Below the pieces are notes generated by a model that searched no databases, was not told where the DNA came from, and saw only the letters and a list, made by a program, of their open reading frames with translations. This document shows positions 17,635 through 26,582 of a stretch of DNA of 64,000 bases, piece by piece. Position 1 is the first letter of the stretch; each line of letters starts with the position of its first letter. The DNA lies in contig JAIPBM010000020.1 in assembly GCA_021739695.1 (NCBI GenBank), forward strand, positions 21,714-85,713, given 5' to 3'. Source of the DNA: Flavobacteriales bacterium. GTDB lineage: Bacteria > Bacteroidota > Bacteroidia > UBA10329. A program made the translations under genes and the position numbers.

Positions 17635-20367
17635 TCATCTTACTACAGTCACGTGGCCTGTGTATTGATGTACAAAGGTGAGCGGAACCACTGAAAATGA
17701 GAGTGAATAGGCATAAACGGCCTGATCGGTCAATGCGCCTTTGAAGTAGCCATCCCAACCTTGTTTAGGATCGGTGCTGGTAAAGATCTCTTCGCCCCAT
17801 CTATTGTAGATATGGAGCGTGTAGCTATGGACAAAAGCTCCGCTAATAATGGGCAGGAACACATCGTTTATCCCATTCTCTTGGCCAGGCATGTGAGGCG
17901 TGAACGCGTTCGGAATGTAAACCGTAAGATCAGGTTTCAGAATCAAACTATCGCAGGTTTGGCCAACGCAACCATCTGCATTCACTTCTAAACAAACATG
18001 GAACGTATGCGGCAGATCATTCGGAAGCGTGATGTCGAAACTATCCTCAACGCTTTCCATTAGCAACATTCCTGTTTCATCTACGATGGTCCAATTGCGA
18101 ATACCATCAGGTGACAATGCTTGGAACGTGACCGTGTTCAGATCTGTAGTTGGTTTTTGCGGATCGAATGTGAAAGCAGGAACCAATTGAGCTGTTGGTC
18201 GCAAGGTGATGACCAGAATACTGTCGCAGCCATTCGTGCTCGTTAACGTACTGGTGTGGCTAATTTCTTGTGTGAGTGAATCGAGCACGGTTCCATCTGG
18301 GAAGGTATAGTCTGAACCTAAACAGAGATCAAAGCTGGTACGGCTAAGCGTAGATTGATTGACCGTTACTTGCGTTACCACTACCGAATCGCAACCAGAA
18401 CCGTTTGGCCAAATGGAAGTGTGGTTCGTATTGGTAAGTACCGTTTCTGTCGATCCATCTGGATACGTGACAGTTGTTCCAGCGCAGACCGTCAAGTTTT
18501 CATTCCCCATAAAACCGGTTGATAATGAAACATTCGTTGTAATGATAGAATCGCATCCAGCACTGGATGTAAGGGCCGAAATGTGCGAAGTGTTCGCAGT
18601 AATTAGTTCCGATGTTCCATCAGGATAGACAACAGTTGTTCCTCCACATACATTCAGGTTTTCGGTCGTTGTGAATCCGGCCACCACAGAAACGTTCGTG
18701 GTAACGACAGAATCGCATCCAGCATTGGTAATTAAAGCTGAAATATGCACAGTACTTGCTGCAATGACTTCCGATGTTCCATCTGGATAGACGACCGTTG
18801 CTCCAGCACAAACATTCATGTTTTCGGTAGAAATAAATCCTGCTACAACTGAAACGTTCGTGGTCACGGTAGAATCGCATCCTGCACTTGTTATCAAAGC
18901 CGAAACGTGTGAGGTGCTTAATACAATGAGTTCGGATGTCCCATCAGGATAGAAGACTATTGTTCCTGCACAAACATCCACGGTTTCGCTTGAAGTGAAA
19001 CCAGCCACAATGGAAACATTTGTGGTAACGGTAGAATCGCAACCTGAACTACTTGTTAGGGCAGAAACGTGGCTAGTGTTCGCAGAAATCAGTTCAGACG
19101 TTCCGTCAGGATAAACCACTGTTGTTCCACTACAAACATCCACGTTTTCGCTTGAAGTAAAACCACTGACTACTGAAACGTTTGTGGTAACTATCGAATC
19201 GCAACCAGAACTACTTATTAAAGTGGAAATATGACTGGTGTTGGCTGTAACGACTTCCAATGTTCCATCTGGATAAGTAACGGTAATTCCTTGACAGACA
19301 TCCATTAGTTCTGTGCTGCTGAAGCCCGAACCATCGTCCAATACAGTCACGTCAACCGTGTCTGAACAACCAATGGAAGAGCTGACAATGCAGTGATAGT
19401 TTCCCGAACATAAACCTGTTGCTGTAGCTGTTTGTATGCCTAATGACGAATAATTGCTGGCTGTCCAATTATAGGTGTAACCGGGAATGGAACCCGATGC
19501 CAAAACCGAGGCAGTGCCCGAGCAAGCACCACACTGACTATCGGTGCTGCTGCCATTTACCTGCAATGCAGTAACGGGCACACAATTATTGTTGAATTGT
19601 CCAATGTACGCTGCGTTGGCTGCATTGTTCGGTAATCCAGGTGTTTCATCGCCTCCGCTAGAAGCGGAACCTTCGCTCCAATTGGCTTGGTTGTTAGGGT
19701 CTCCACCATTGAAATACCACACTTTCTGAGAGCCAGAGCCGAAAGAATCGAAATAGATGAGCGTGTTATTGGAGCAAGAAGCCCAACAGACCGAGAAAAC
19801 TTCGCAACCAGAAAGGTCGACCAAGCGCGCACAATCTCCCGAATTTGCCAAGAAAGTGAAAGTCCAATCGCCTCCTGCTATCCAACCTGAGGAAGGATAA
19901 CTGCAACTGGCAGCGCCAGGAGTCGTGAAATTGTGTTCAAATAGAAAGCTATCACTGATAGGAGCAACTATACGACAATTGCCGTCCGCTAAGTTCAGAT
20001 CATCAGGAGGAACAGAAAGCCCTGGATCGGCATCGTTGTAAACCAGAATGATGGTTCCCACCGGAACACAGGCCCAAAGCGGGTCGTAAGAAAAACGTAA
20101 AGCGCCATTTGCAATTCCGCCCGAACCGTGGTAGCCCGAATTGTCATCGAATATCCAACCTCGGATATCAATGCAGGGCGGGGCATTATTGCTGCAATCG
20201 AACGAAAGGTTTTCGTCTGCTACAACGAATTCTACAAATTCCTTGTTCCCGTTCGCACCGTTCGAAACCTCATTTATAATCAGCGTTTGAGCACCCGCGT
20301 TGCTAAAAAGCAAGACCGACAGCAACCCCCAAATAGCCAACAAGGCGAACTGCGCTCTTACCTTCAT
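17635..20367 (-). CDS. Secreted lamin-tail-domain protein with seven 54-residue repeats and T9SS type B domain
   Basis: About 910 residues from the ATG at 20367 (MKVRAQFALLAIWG, cleavage near NAGAQ). A start at 20400 would put 11 extra residues before the signal peptide. Order: a lamin-tail-like domain at the N-terminus (TLIINEVSNG.. ..FVEF), a Cys-rich linker, then seven copies of a 54-residue module, a short linker, and a type B sorting domain (VYIPNAFTPHMPGQ, LHIYNRWGEEIF, ending HVTVVR). Each repeat has a Cys in DVCAGT, the core YPDGTS, and GCDSTVTTNVSV, so each could form one disulphide. Likely role: surface or extracellular structural protein. It is convergent with the oxidoreductase gene. 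Confidence 0.88.
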   Translation of the reverse strand: MKVRAQFALLAIWGLLSVLLFSNAGAQTLIINEVSNGANGNKEFVEFVVADENLSFDCSNNAPPCIDIRGWIFDDNSGYHGSGGIANGALRFSYDPLWACVPVGTIILVYNDADPGLSVPPDDLNLADGNCRIVAPISDSFLFEHNFTTPGAASCSYPSSGWIAGGDWTFTFLANSGDCARLVDLSGCEVFSVCWASCSNNTLIYFDSFGSGSQKVWYFNGGDPNNQANWSEGSASSGGDETPGLPNNAANAAYIGQFNNNCVPVTALQVNGSSTDSQCGACSGTASVLASGSIPGYTYNWTASNYSSLGIQTATATGLCSGNYHCIVSSSIGCSDTVDVTVLDDGSGFSSTELMDVCQGITVTYPDGTLEVVTANTSHISTLISSSGCDSIVTTNVSVVSGFTSSENVDVCSGTTVVYPDGTSELISANTSHVSALTSSSGCDSTVTTNVSIVAGFTSSETVDVCAGTIVFYPDGTSELIVLSTSHVSALITSAGCDSTVTTNVSVVAGFISTENMNVCAGATVVYPDGTSEVIAASTVHISALITNAGCDSVVTTNVSVVAGFTTTENLNVCGGTTVVYPDGTSELITANTSHISALTSSAGCDSIITTNVSLSTGFMGNENLTVCAGTTVTYPDGSTETVLTNTNHTSIWPNGSGCDSVVVTQVTVNQSTLSRTSFDLCLGSDYTFPDGTVLDSLTQEISHTSTLTSTNGCDSILVITLRPTAQLVPAFTFDPQKPTTDLNTVTFQALSPDGIRNWTIVDETGMLLMESVEDSFDITLPNDLPHTFHVCLEVNADGCVGQTCDSLILKPDLTVYIPNAFTPHMPGQENGINDVFLPIISGAFVHSYTLHIYNRWGEEIFTSTDPKQGWDGYFKGALTDQAVYAYSLSFSVVPLTFVHQYTGHVTVVR
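18193..19326 (-). repeat. Seven tandem 162-bp units encoding 54-residue modules
   Basis: The units run without gaps inside the 17635 gene. Copies 2-5 are nearly the same in protein (GFTSSENVDVC.. YPDGTSELI.. SHVSALTSSAGCDS), copies 1 and 6 differ more, and copy 7 is the most diverged and one residue longer. Similarity is highest in the middle, as expected if unequal recombination homogenises the array. Confidence 0.9.
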
Positions 20368-20620
20368 TTTCGTAGCGCAAGGGTACGCTTTCAGTGTCAC
20401 ATTACATGGTCTTCAACTTTACGAATTCGTTAGATATCATGCCTTTCCTTCAAAGAAGTTGCTTGATTGCATTCCGATATGTTACCAAAATACTTTTTGA
20501 GCCCATGTTGCACAGGTTTTCGTGCTTGTTTGTTGCTTTTATTGGATGTTGGTTAACACTTTTTAAGAAGTCGTTAACACCACTTAGGACATTCTGCTGT
20601 TAAGGGTATGCAGCGATCTC

Positions 20621-20628
20621 TATTTTTG
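20621..20628 (+). promoter_or_regulatory. Putative -7 box of the moxR/bat operon promoter
   Basis: TATTTTTG is an exact match to TAnnTTTG. It is 24 nt before the ATG at 20652. The expected start of transcription would be about 20635. No good -33 TTG is seen at the usual distance, so this is a partial match. Confidence 0.45.
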
Positions 20629-20651
20629 CGCAACTAAATGAAATTTTAATC

Positions 20652-21638
20652 ATGACAGACATCAAGCAGATCAACGAGATGATCGAGAAGGAAAGTGCCT
20701 TTGTCGATATCGTCACCATGGAAATGGACAAGGTGATCGTAGGACAAAGACACATGGTGGAAAGCCTCCTGATCGGTCTGTTATCAAAAGGACACATTCT
20801 ATTAGAAGGTGTTCCTGGACTGGCAAAAACGCTTGCCATCAACACACTTGCATCAACCATCAGCGCTGGATTCAGTAGAATTCAGTTTACGCCCGATCTG
20901 CTTCCAGCGGATTTGGTCGGAACGATGATCTACAATCAGAAAACAGGTTCTTTTGATGTTCGCAAAGGACCATTGTTCTCCAATTTTATTCTTGCGGATG
21001 AGATCAACCGTGCTCCTGCTAAAGTGCAAAGTGCGCTGCTTGAGGCAATGCAGGAAAAGCAAGTGACCATCGGTGATACGACCTTTAAAATGGAGGAACC
21101 ATTCTTGGTAATGGCCACCATGAACCCGATTGAGCAGGAGGGAACCTATCCGCTTCCAGAAGCGCAAGTTGACCGTTTCATGCTGAAAGTGGTCATCACG
21201 TATCCGAATAAAGCCGATGAAGCGCAGATCATCCGTCACAATTTGGCAGGTGAATTTCCTAAAGCCAATTCGGTGTTGAAGCCAGAAGATATTCTAAAAG
21301 CCCGCGAAGTGGTTCGTCAGGTTTACATGGATGAGAAGATTGAGAAATACATCGTGGATATTGTTTTCGCCAGTCGTTATCCTGCAGAGAATGGTCTTGC
21401 TAAACTGAAAGACCTGATCAGCTTCGGTGGTTCGCCTCGTGCAAGCATCGCTTTGGCCAAAGCGGCTAAAGCCTATGCTTTCATTAAGCGAAGAGGCTAC
21501 GTTATTCCGGAAGATGTTCGTGCTGTCTGTAACGATGTGTTGCGTCACCGTATTGGACTAACTTACGAAGCAGAGGCAGAAAACATCACTTCTGAAGAGA
21601 TCATTGCTGATATTCTGAACACGGTAGAAGTTCCGTAA
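20652..21638 (+). CDS. moxR: MoxR-family AAA+ ATPase
   Basis: 328 residues. Walker A is GVPGLAKT (53-60) and Walker B LADEINR (114-120); sensor-like MATMNPIEQEGTYPLPEAQVDRF follows. MoxR ATPases act as chaperone-like factors with VWA proteins, in the cytoplasm. It is the first gene of the moxR-DUF58-batABCDE run; in Bacteroidota this operon is tied to aerotolerance and envelope stress. The start at 20652 follows a TAnnTTTG box. The gap to the DUF58 gene holds a short dispersed repeat. Confidence 0.95.
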   Translation: MTDIKQINEMIEKESAFVDIVTMEMDKVIVGQRHMVESLLIGLLSKGHILLEGVPGLAKTLAINTLASTISAGFSRIQFTPDLLPADLVGTMIYNQKTGSFDVRKGPLFSNFILADEINRAPAKVQSALLEAMQEKQVTIGDTTFKMEEPFLVMATMNPIEQEGTYPLPEAQVDRFMLKVVITYPNKADEAQIIRHNLAGEFPKANSVLKPEDILKAREVVRQVYMDEKIEKYIVDIVFASRYPAENGLAKLKDLISFGGSPRASIALAKAAKAYAFIKRRGYVIPEDVRAVCNDVLRHRIGLTYEAEAENITSEEIIADILNTVEVP

Positions 21639-21644
21639 ACAGGC

Positions 21645-21713
21645 GTCAGATTTGAGACGTGAGATATCAGATGACCCTAACTGGTCGCTGGTCGCTTATC
21701 ACTTAGTCGCTTA
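21645..21713 (+). repeat. Short degenerate repeats between moxR and the DUF58 gene
   Basis: GTCAGATTTGAGACGTGAGA (21645-21664) and following bases match the GTCAGATTTCAGACCTCAGA string at 32688 after prmC. Next comes GGTCGCTGGTCGCTTATCA, a string built from short direct repeats. This type is frequent between genes in Bacteroidota (from memory). Confidence 0.5.
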
Positions 21714-21718
21714 AGAAA

Positions 21719-22588
21719 ATGGAAACGTCAGAGCTTTTAAAACGCGTACGTAAGATTGAGTTAAAGACCAGAGGTCTGAGCAATCAGATATTCTCAGGTC
21801 AATATCACTCTGCCTTCAAAGGGCGTGGTATGGCTTTTTCTGAAGTGCGCGAATACCAAATGGGTGATGATGTGCGGACCATTGATTGGAACGTGACGGC
21901 TCGTGCTGGTGATCCGTATGTAAAGGTTTTTGAGGAAGAGCGGGAACTGACCGTGATGTTGTTGGTGGACGTGAGCGGATCGGGCGATTTTGGTTCTAAA
22001 GGAATGCTGAAACGCCAGTTGATGACAGAAATATGTGCAGTGCTTTCGTTTTCTGCCATTCAGAATAACGATAAAGTGGGTATTATTTTCTTCAGCGATC
22101 GAATTGAAAAATTCATTCCACCTAAGAAAGGAAAGAGCCACATTCTGCGCATCATCCGCGAGCTGATTGATTTTACTCCCGAGCACAAAGGCACCAATTT
22201 GAGTGAAGCTTTACGTTATCTGACCAACGTTGTAAAGAAGCGAAGTATCGCCTTCTTGCTTACCGATTTCATGGATAAGAATTATTCTGATGCGCTGAAA
22301 TTGGCCAATAAGAAGCACGATCTGGTGGCCATTCGTGTTTACGATCATTTAGAGCAGGAAATTCCGAATGTTGGTTTGCTTCCGATTACCGATGCGGAAA
22401 CGGGACAGATGGTTTGGTTAGATACATCAAACAAGGAAACACGCACAAAACTGAAGGCAAACAGCTTGCGTTTCGAGGCTGAGCTGAAAGATACATTGAT
22501 GAAATCGGGTGTGGATATGGCTCAAGTAAGAACCGATGGTTCGTATGTTGTTCCGTTGATGAACTTGTTTAAACGAAGAGGAGCGTGA
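21719..22588 (+). CDS. DUF58-family protein of the Bat operon
   Basis: 289 residues with the family pattern: the N-terminal GQYHSAFKGRGMAFSEVREY region, GDDVRTIDWNVTARAG, and then a VWA-like fold with LLVDVSGSGDFG (MIDAS Asp-x-Ser-x-Ser) and FLLTDFMD. DUF58 proteins sit next to MoxR and are thought to act together on envelope proteins. No membrane segment is visible. The stop overlaps the next gene's start region by a few nucleotides, so translation is probably coupled. Confidence 0.9.
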   Translation: METSELLKRVRKIELKTRGLSNQIFSGQYHSAFKGRGMAFSEVREYQMGDDVRTIDWNVTARAGDPYVKVFEEERELTVMLLVDVSGSGDFGSKGMLKRQLMTEICAVLSFSAIQNNDKVGIIFFSDRIEKFIPPKKGKSHILRIIRELIDFTPEHKGTNLSEALRYLTNVVKKRSIAFLLTDFMDKNYSDALKLANKKHDLVAIRVYDHLEQEIPNVGLLPITDAETGQMVWLDTSNKETRTKLKANSLRFEAELKDTLMKSGVDMAQVRTDGSYVVPLMNLFKRRGA

Positions 22589-23673
22589 TGATGGAAAGCA
22601 GCAAGCATCAAGTTTCCAGTTTCGAGCGTGTCATTGCGAGCGTAGCATGCGAAGCGCGGCAATCTTCTCATGTCATTTCGAGTGAGGAACGAACCGAGAA
22701 ATCTCTGATTTCTAAATTTCAAGATTCCTCCGCTGCGGTCGGAATGACATTGATTTTGCTGATGTCAGCATTTGGCACATTCGCTCAAAACGCGTCTGTA
22801 AAAGCTGTTCTCGATAGTCAGCAGATTCTGATTGGCGATCAGATCAACCTCGACCTTTCCGTTGAGTTCAATAACGAATTGCCCATTGCTTGGCCCATTT
22901 TTAAGGATACGATCACTGGCAAACTTGAAATCGTACAATCGTCCATTCCGGATACAGTAAAGAAGGAAACTGGCGAAACCGTCATTCATCAACGTCTCGT
23001 GCTTACCAGTTTCGATACGGGATTTATCATTCTACCACCGATCACGTTTGTATTCAATAACGATAGCACACAATCGCTTTCTACCGAAGCACAGTTGATT
23101 TTCGTCTCAGACATTCCAGTTGAAATGGAAGCGGATATCAAGGATATTAAAGAACCCTTGGATGTTCCTTACAACTGGAGAAAGTGGCTGAAATACGCAT
23201 TGATCGTTCTACTGGTTCTTGCGTTGCTGATCGGTGGATTTTTGCTGTGGCAGAAGTATCGAAAAGTACCAGAAGTTCCGATGGCGCGGCCAAAACCGAA
23301 GCGTCCAGCGCACGAAATTGCCTTAGAGAAACTGGAAGCCTTACGCAACAAAAAGCTTTGGCAGAACAATCAGACCAAGGAGTTCTATATCGAATTGTCG
23401 GACATCATAAGAGAATACGTTGAGTTCCGTTTTGATGTGTTGGCACTGGAAATGACAACCGATGAAACCGTTTCCGCTCTTAAATTGAAAGGTTTGGAAG
23501 ACGGAAAGGTGCAAACACTGAAGCAAATGCTACAGATGGCCGACCTTGCCAAATTTGCCAAGTACACGCCTATGCCTAACGAGAACGAGCAGTGTTTTGA
23601 CATTGCACGGACTTTTGTAAATACTACGTTGGTTATGCCGCTCGATGAACCGAAAGAAGAGGAGAAAGGATGA
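22588..23673 (+). CDS. DUF4381-like membrane protein of the Bat operon with a repeat-derived N-terminus
   Basis: About 361 residues. Candidate starts are GTG 22585, ATG 22588 and ATG 22591, all behind a good AGGAG site (22579-22583). Residues ~12-52 are encoded by a dispersed repeat (22630-22748), and only then comes the signal-like segment MTLILLMSAFGTFAQ. An exported beta domain, a membrane helix (YALIVLLVLALLIGGFLLW) and a cytoplasmic part follow with the DUF4381 pattern (EIALEKLEAL, FYIELSDIIREYVEFRFDV). In this operon such a protein lies between the DUF58 and VWA proteins. A start at ATG 22744, whose bases are the repeat's end, is an alternative. Confidence 0.8.
   Translation: MMESSKHQVSSFERVIASVACEARQSSHVISSEERTEKSLISKFQDSSAAVGMTLILLMSAFGTFAQNASVKAVLDSQQILIGDQINLDLSVEFNNELPIAWPIFKDTITGKLEIVQSSIPDTVKKETGETVIHQRLVLTSFDTGFIILPPITFVFNNDSTQSLSTEAQLIFVSDIPVEMEADIKDIKEPLDVPYNWRKWLKYALIVLLVLALLIGGFLLWQKYRKVPEVPMARPKPKRPAHEIALEKLEALRNKKLWQNNQTKEFYIELSDIIREYVEFRFDVLALEMTTDETVSALKLKGLEDGKVQTLKQMLQMADLAKFAKYTPMPNENEQCFDIARTFVNTTLVMPLDEPKEEEKG
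22630..22748 (+). repeat. Dispersed REP/MITE-like repeat inside a Bat-operon coding region
   Basis: Two modules: GTCATTGCGAGCGTAGCATG... (22630-22671) and GTCATTTCGAGTGAGGAAC... to CGGAATGAC (22672-22748). Module 2 has terminal inverted repeats GTCATTTCGA / TCGGAATGAC (9 of 10 pair) and an internal AGAAATCT..AAGATT arm. I recognise this as the kind of repeat that often yields spurious 'SERSEES' peptides in bacterial databases; that recall needs checking. Confidence 0.7.
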
Positions 23674-24668
23674 TGGGCGATATCACATTCAATAATCCTG
23701 AACTGCTTTGGCTGCTGCTTCTGTTGCTGCCGATGGTGGCCTACTACGTTTTCCTACAAAGGAAAAACCGGGTAGAATTCAGGTATTCGAATGTGGCAAC
23801 TTCCGTTGGGGCTGAAGCCAGTTTCAAAGGGAAGTTGGTTCATGTGCCATTTGTGCTCAGAATGTTGGCTATTTCCTTGATCATTGTGGTGTTGGCAAGA
23901 CCACAATCAACCAGTAGTTGGCAAGATGTGACCACAGAAGGAATTGATATCGTCATGGCTTTGGATATCTCAGGTTCCATGTTGGCCGAAGATTTCAAAC
24001 CGAATAGGCTTGAAGCCGCCAAAAAAGTGGCCAAGACATTTATCGGTAGTCGCCCGAATGATCGATTGGGTTTGGTGGTGTTTGCTGGGGAGAGTTTCAC
24101 GCAATGTCCGCTTACCACCGATCATTCGGTCATTCTCAATCTTTTCAATGATGTGAAGAGTGGTATGCTTCAGGATGGTACGGCAATCGGTATGGGGCTT
24201 GGTACTTCCATTAAGCGATTGAAAGACAGCGAAGCCATCAGTAAAGTGGTCATTCTTCTAACTGATGGAGACAACAACTCAGGATCTATTGCGCCAGGAA
24301 CCGCTGCTGAGATTGCCAAGGAATTCGGCATTCGTGTTTACACCATTGGTGTTGGAACTCGCGGAACAGCGCCTTATCCGCAAGTAGATCCATTCGGAAG
24401 AACGGTTTATACTGATATGGAAGTGAAGATCAATGAAGAACTATTGACTCGAATTGCCGAAATGACAGGAGGAAAGTATTTCAGAGCCACGGATAATGCC
24501 AGTTTGGAAGAGGTTTATACGGAGATTGATGAACTAGAGAAATCGAAGATTGATGTGACAGAATACCGCAAGCGCAAAGAGGAGTTTTTGCCTTTTGCCA
24601 TTGTAGCCTTGCTGTTGCTTGGTATTGAAGTATTGTTGAAACAAACCGTTCTACGAAGTATAGTGTAA
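23670..24668 (+). CDS. batA: VWA-domain membrane protein BatA
   Basis: 332 residues: an N-terminal membrane helix pair (PELLWLLLLLLPMVAYYVFL and LRMLAISLIIVVLA), a VWA domain with MIDAS DISGS (~95-99) and the sequence MLAEDFKPNRLEAAK, and a C-terminal helix (AIVALLLLGIEVLL). Typical of BatA; the VWA domain is periplasmic and binds a metal-dependent partner. It overlaps the DUF4381-like gene at the start and batB by one base at the end (TAATG), which points to coupled translation. Confidence 0.9.
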   Translation: MMGDITFNNPELLWLLLLLLPMVAYYVFLQRKNRVEFRYSNVATSVGAEASFKGKLVHVPFVLRMLAISLIIVVLARPQSTSSWQDVTTEGIDIVMALDISGSMLAEDFKPNRLEAAKKVAKTFIGSRPNDRLGLVVFAGESFTQCPLTTDHSVILNLFNDVKSGMLQDGTAIGMGLGTSIKRLKDSEAISKVVILLTDGDNNSGSIAPGTAAEIAKEFGIRVYTIGVGTRGTAPYPQVDPFGRTVYTDMEVKINEELLTRIAEMTGGKYFRATDNASLEEVYTEIDELEKSKIDVTEYRKRKEEFLPFAIVALLLLGIEVLLKQTVLRSIV

Positions 24669-25702
24669 TGTTCCGATTTGCGAACGAAATATGGTTGTAT
24701 GCGCTGCTGGTAATTCCAGTGCTTGTGCTTGTTTTCTGGTTCAATGCCAGATGGCGCAAACGCGTATTGCAACAATTGGGCGACCTCAGCATCATCGAAA
24801 CGCTCATTCCAACATTTTCCAAAGTGCTTCCGCGTTGGAAACGCTTTCTTTTCACCTTGGCAGTTGCATTCGTTTTGGTTGGTATGTCAAATCCGCAGAT
24901 CGGAACCAAGTATGAAGAAGTAAAACGTGAAGGATTTGAACTGATGGTCTGTTTGGATGTTTCCAATAGTATGTTGGCTGAAGACCTTACACCAAACCGA
25001 TTGGAACGGGCGAAACAAGCTATTTCCCGATTGGTTGATCGGTTGAAGAACGATAAGATCGGAGTGATCGTGTTTGCTGGCGATGCATACATCCAACTTC
25101 CGATGACGGTCGATCATTCAGCAGCGAAACTTTTCCTTCGTTCCATCGATACGGATATTGTTCCAACTCAAGGAACTGCTATTGGTAAAGCCATTGAACT
25201 GGCCATGACTTCTTTCAGTGCCAATTCAAAGGCAAACAGATCCATTATTGTTATTACCGATGGAGAGAATCACGAAGATGACGCATTGGAACAAGCAGCC
25301 GCTGCGGCAGAACAGGGAATTAAAGTGCATACCATCGGCATTGGCTCTATTGACGGAACTCCGATTCCTGTCTATCAGCGTGGTCAAATGATGGGTTATC
25401 GAAAAGATCGAGCAGGAAATACAGTGGTTACGAAGCTGAATGAAACCATGCTGCAGCAGATAGCAGCGGCAGGCGGAGGAACATATGTTCGCGCTAACAA
25501 CAGTCGAACAGGTCTGAATGTCTTGATGGACGAGTTGGAAGGCATGCAGCGCGAAGAGTTTGATAGCAAGATGTTTACTAGCTACGAAGACCGTTTCCAA
25601 TATTTCTTTGGAGTGGCGCTGTTGCTGTTGTTGATTGAGCTGCTGTTACCTTCGCGCAAATTGAAAGTGTTTGGTGGATTGAACCTTTTTAAAGCTAAAT
25701 AG
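24668..25702 (+). CDS. batB: VWA-domain membrane protein BatB
   Basis: 344 residues, same plan as BatA: membrane helices at the N-terminus (WLYALLVIPVLVLVFW, FLFTLAVAFVLVGM), VWA with MIDAS DVSNS and MLAEDLTPNRLERAK, and a C-terminal helix (FFGVALLLLLIELLLP). The two proteins are clear paralogues. In Bacteroidota BatA and BatB form a complex in the inner membrane. The ATG at 24668 overlaps the batA stop. The next gene starts eight bases after the stop. Confidence 0.9.
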   Translation: MFRFANEIWLYALLVIPVLVLVFWFNARWRKRVLQQLGDLSIIETLIPTFSKVLPRWKRFLFTLAVAFVLVGMSNPQIGTKYEEVKREGFELMVCLDVSNSMLAEDLTPNRLERAKQAISRLVDRLKNDKIGVIVFAGDAYIQLPMTVDHSAAKLFLRSIDTDIVPTQGTAIGKAIELAMTSFSANSKANRSIIVITDGENHEDDALEQAAAAAEQGIKVHTIGIGSIDGTPIPVYQRGQMMGYRKDRAGNTVVTKLNETMLQQIAAAGGGTYVRANNSRTGLNVLMDELEGMQREEFDSKMFTSYEDRFQYFFGVALLLLLIELLLPSRKLKVFGGLNLFKAK

Positions 25703-25710
25703 CTCGTTAA

Positions 25711-26544
25711 GTGATCAGAAAATTAGACATATCGAAATTCAAGTCATTGCACGATTTGCTGCAATCGCAAACTCTTTGGGTTGGTCGCGTTCGTGCATCT
25801 TTGGCTATGATGTTCTTGTTGTTTGGATTCATTACAGCAGCATTCGCTCAAGAACCGAATGACCTTATTACCAAAGGAAACGCAAAGTACAAGGAAGGTA
25901 ATTTCGGTGAAGCTGAAATGACCTATCGTGAAGGGCAGGAAGCGGGAGCGGATGCCTTTATTTCGGGCTTCAATTTGGGCGATGCACTCTTCAAACAAGA
26001 ACGATACGAAGAAGCGGCCAGCGCATTTCAGGCGTTGCCAAATCTTACCGAGGACAAGGAACAGAAAGCAGCAGCATTTCACAATTTGGGTAATGCATAC
26101 TTAAAGGCCAAGAAATATCCTGAAAGTGTAGACGCCTTTAAACAATCGTTGCGCAATAATCCACAAGATCTGGATACAAAGTATAATTTGGCTTACGCCA
26201 AACGTATGTTGCAGCAAGAGCAAGAGCAAGAGCAACAGCAGCAAGATCAGAATAAAGACGATCAAAAAGATCAGGAGAAGAAGGACGACCAGCAACAGAA
26301 GCAAGATCAGCAAAAGCAGGACGAGAAGAAGGATGATGAGCAAAAGCAGGATCAACAGCAACAACAAGATGATCAGCAGCAAGAACAAAAAGAACAGGAG
26401 CAGCCGAAAGAGGGTGAGATTTCCAAAGAAGACGCTGAGCGGATGCTAGATGCGCTGAATCAGGATGAAAAGAAGATCCGCGACCGATTGGAAGATCAAA
26501 AAGTGAAGAAAGTATCGAAGGGTACTATTGAGAAAGATTGGTAA
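25711..26544 (+). CDS. batC: TPR protein BatC with a long Gln/Asp/Lys-rich tail
   Basis: 277 residues starting with GTG at 25711; the signal-like segment MMFLLFGFITAAFAQ begins at residue 33, so a downstream start near 25807 is possible. TPR repeats cover ~50-170 (LGDALFKQERYEEAASAFQ, NLGNAYLKAKKYPESVDAF). From ~170 to 250 the protein is low-complexity, made of Q, D, K and E (QEQEQEQQQQDQNKDD), and the C-terminus (ISKEDAERMLDALNQ) is a conserved end of BatC. The DNA is a CAG/CAA/GAT/AAG mosaic, so the tail length may vary between strains. Confidence 0.88.
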   Translation: MIRKLDISKFKSLHDLLQSQTLWVGRVRASLAMMFLLFGFITAAFAQEPNDLITKGNAKYKEGNFGEAEMTYREGQEAGADAFISGFNLGDALFKQERYEEAASAFQALPNLTEDKEQKAAAFHNLGNAYLKAKKYPESVDAFKQSLRNNPQDLDTKYNLAYAKRMLQQEQEQEQQQQDQNKDDQKDQEKKDDQQQKQDQQKQDEKKDDEQKQDQQQQQDDQQQEQKEQEQPKEGEISKEDAERMLDALNQDEKKIRDRLEDQKVKKVSKGTIEKDW

Positions 26545-26582
26545 TGTCAATTATCAATTAAGAACGAACAATTAAAAATTAA
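26545..26582 (+). repeat. AT-rich spacer repeat between batC and batD
   Basis: The spacer is built from short near-repeats (TCAATTATCAATTAAG, then ACAATTAAAAATTAAG). It looks like one of the dispersed intergenic strings also present near 21650 and 32690. No gene or terminator is seen. Confidence 0.35.

Noticed and set aside
26101..26388. Leucine-rich frame on the minus strand
   Set aside because: It is the antisense of the CAG/CAA-rich batC tail; long open frames there follow from composition.
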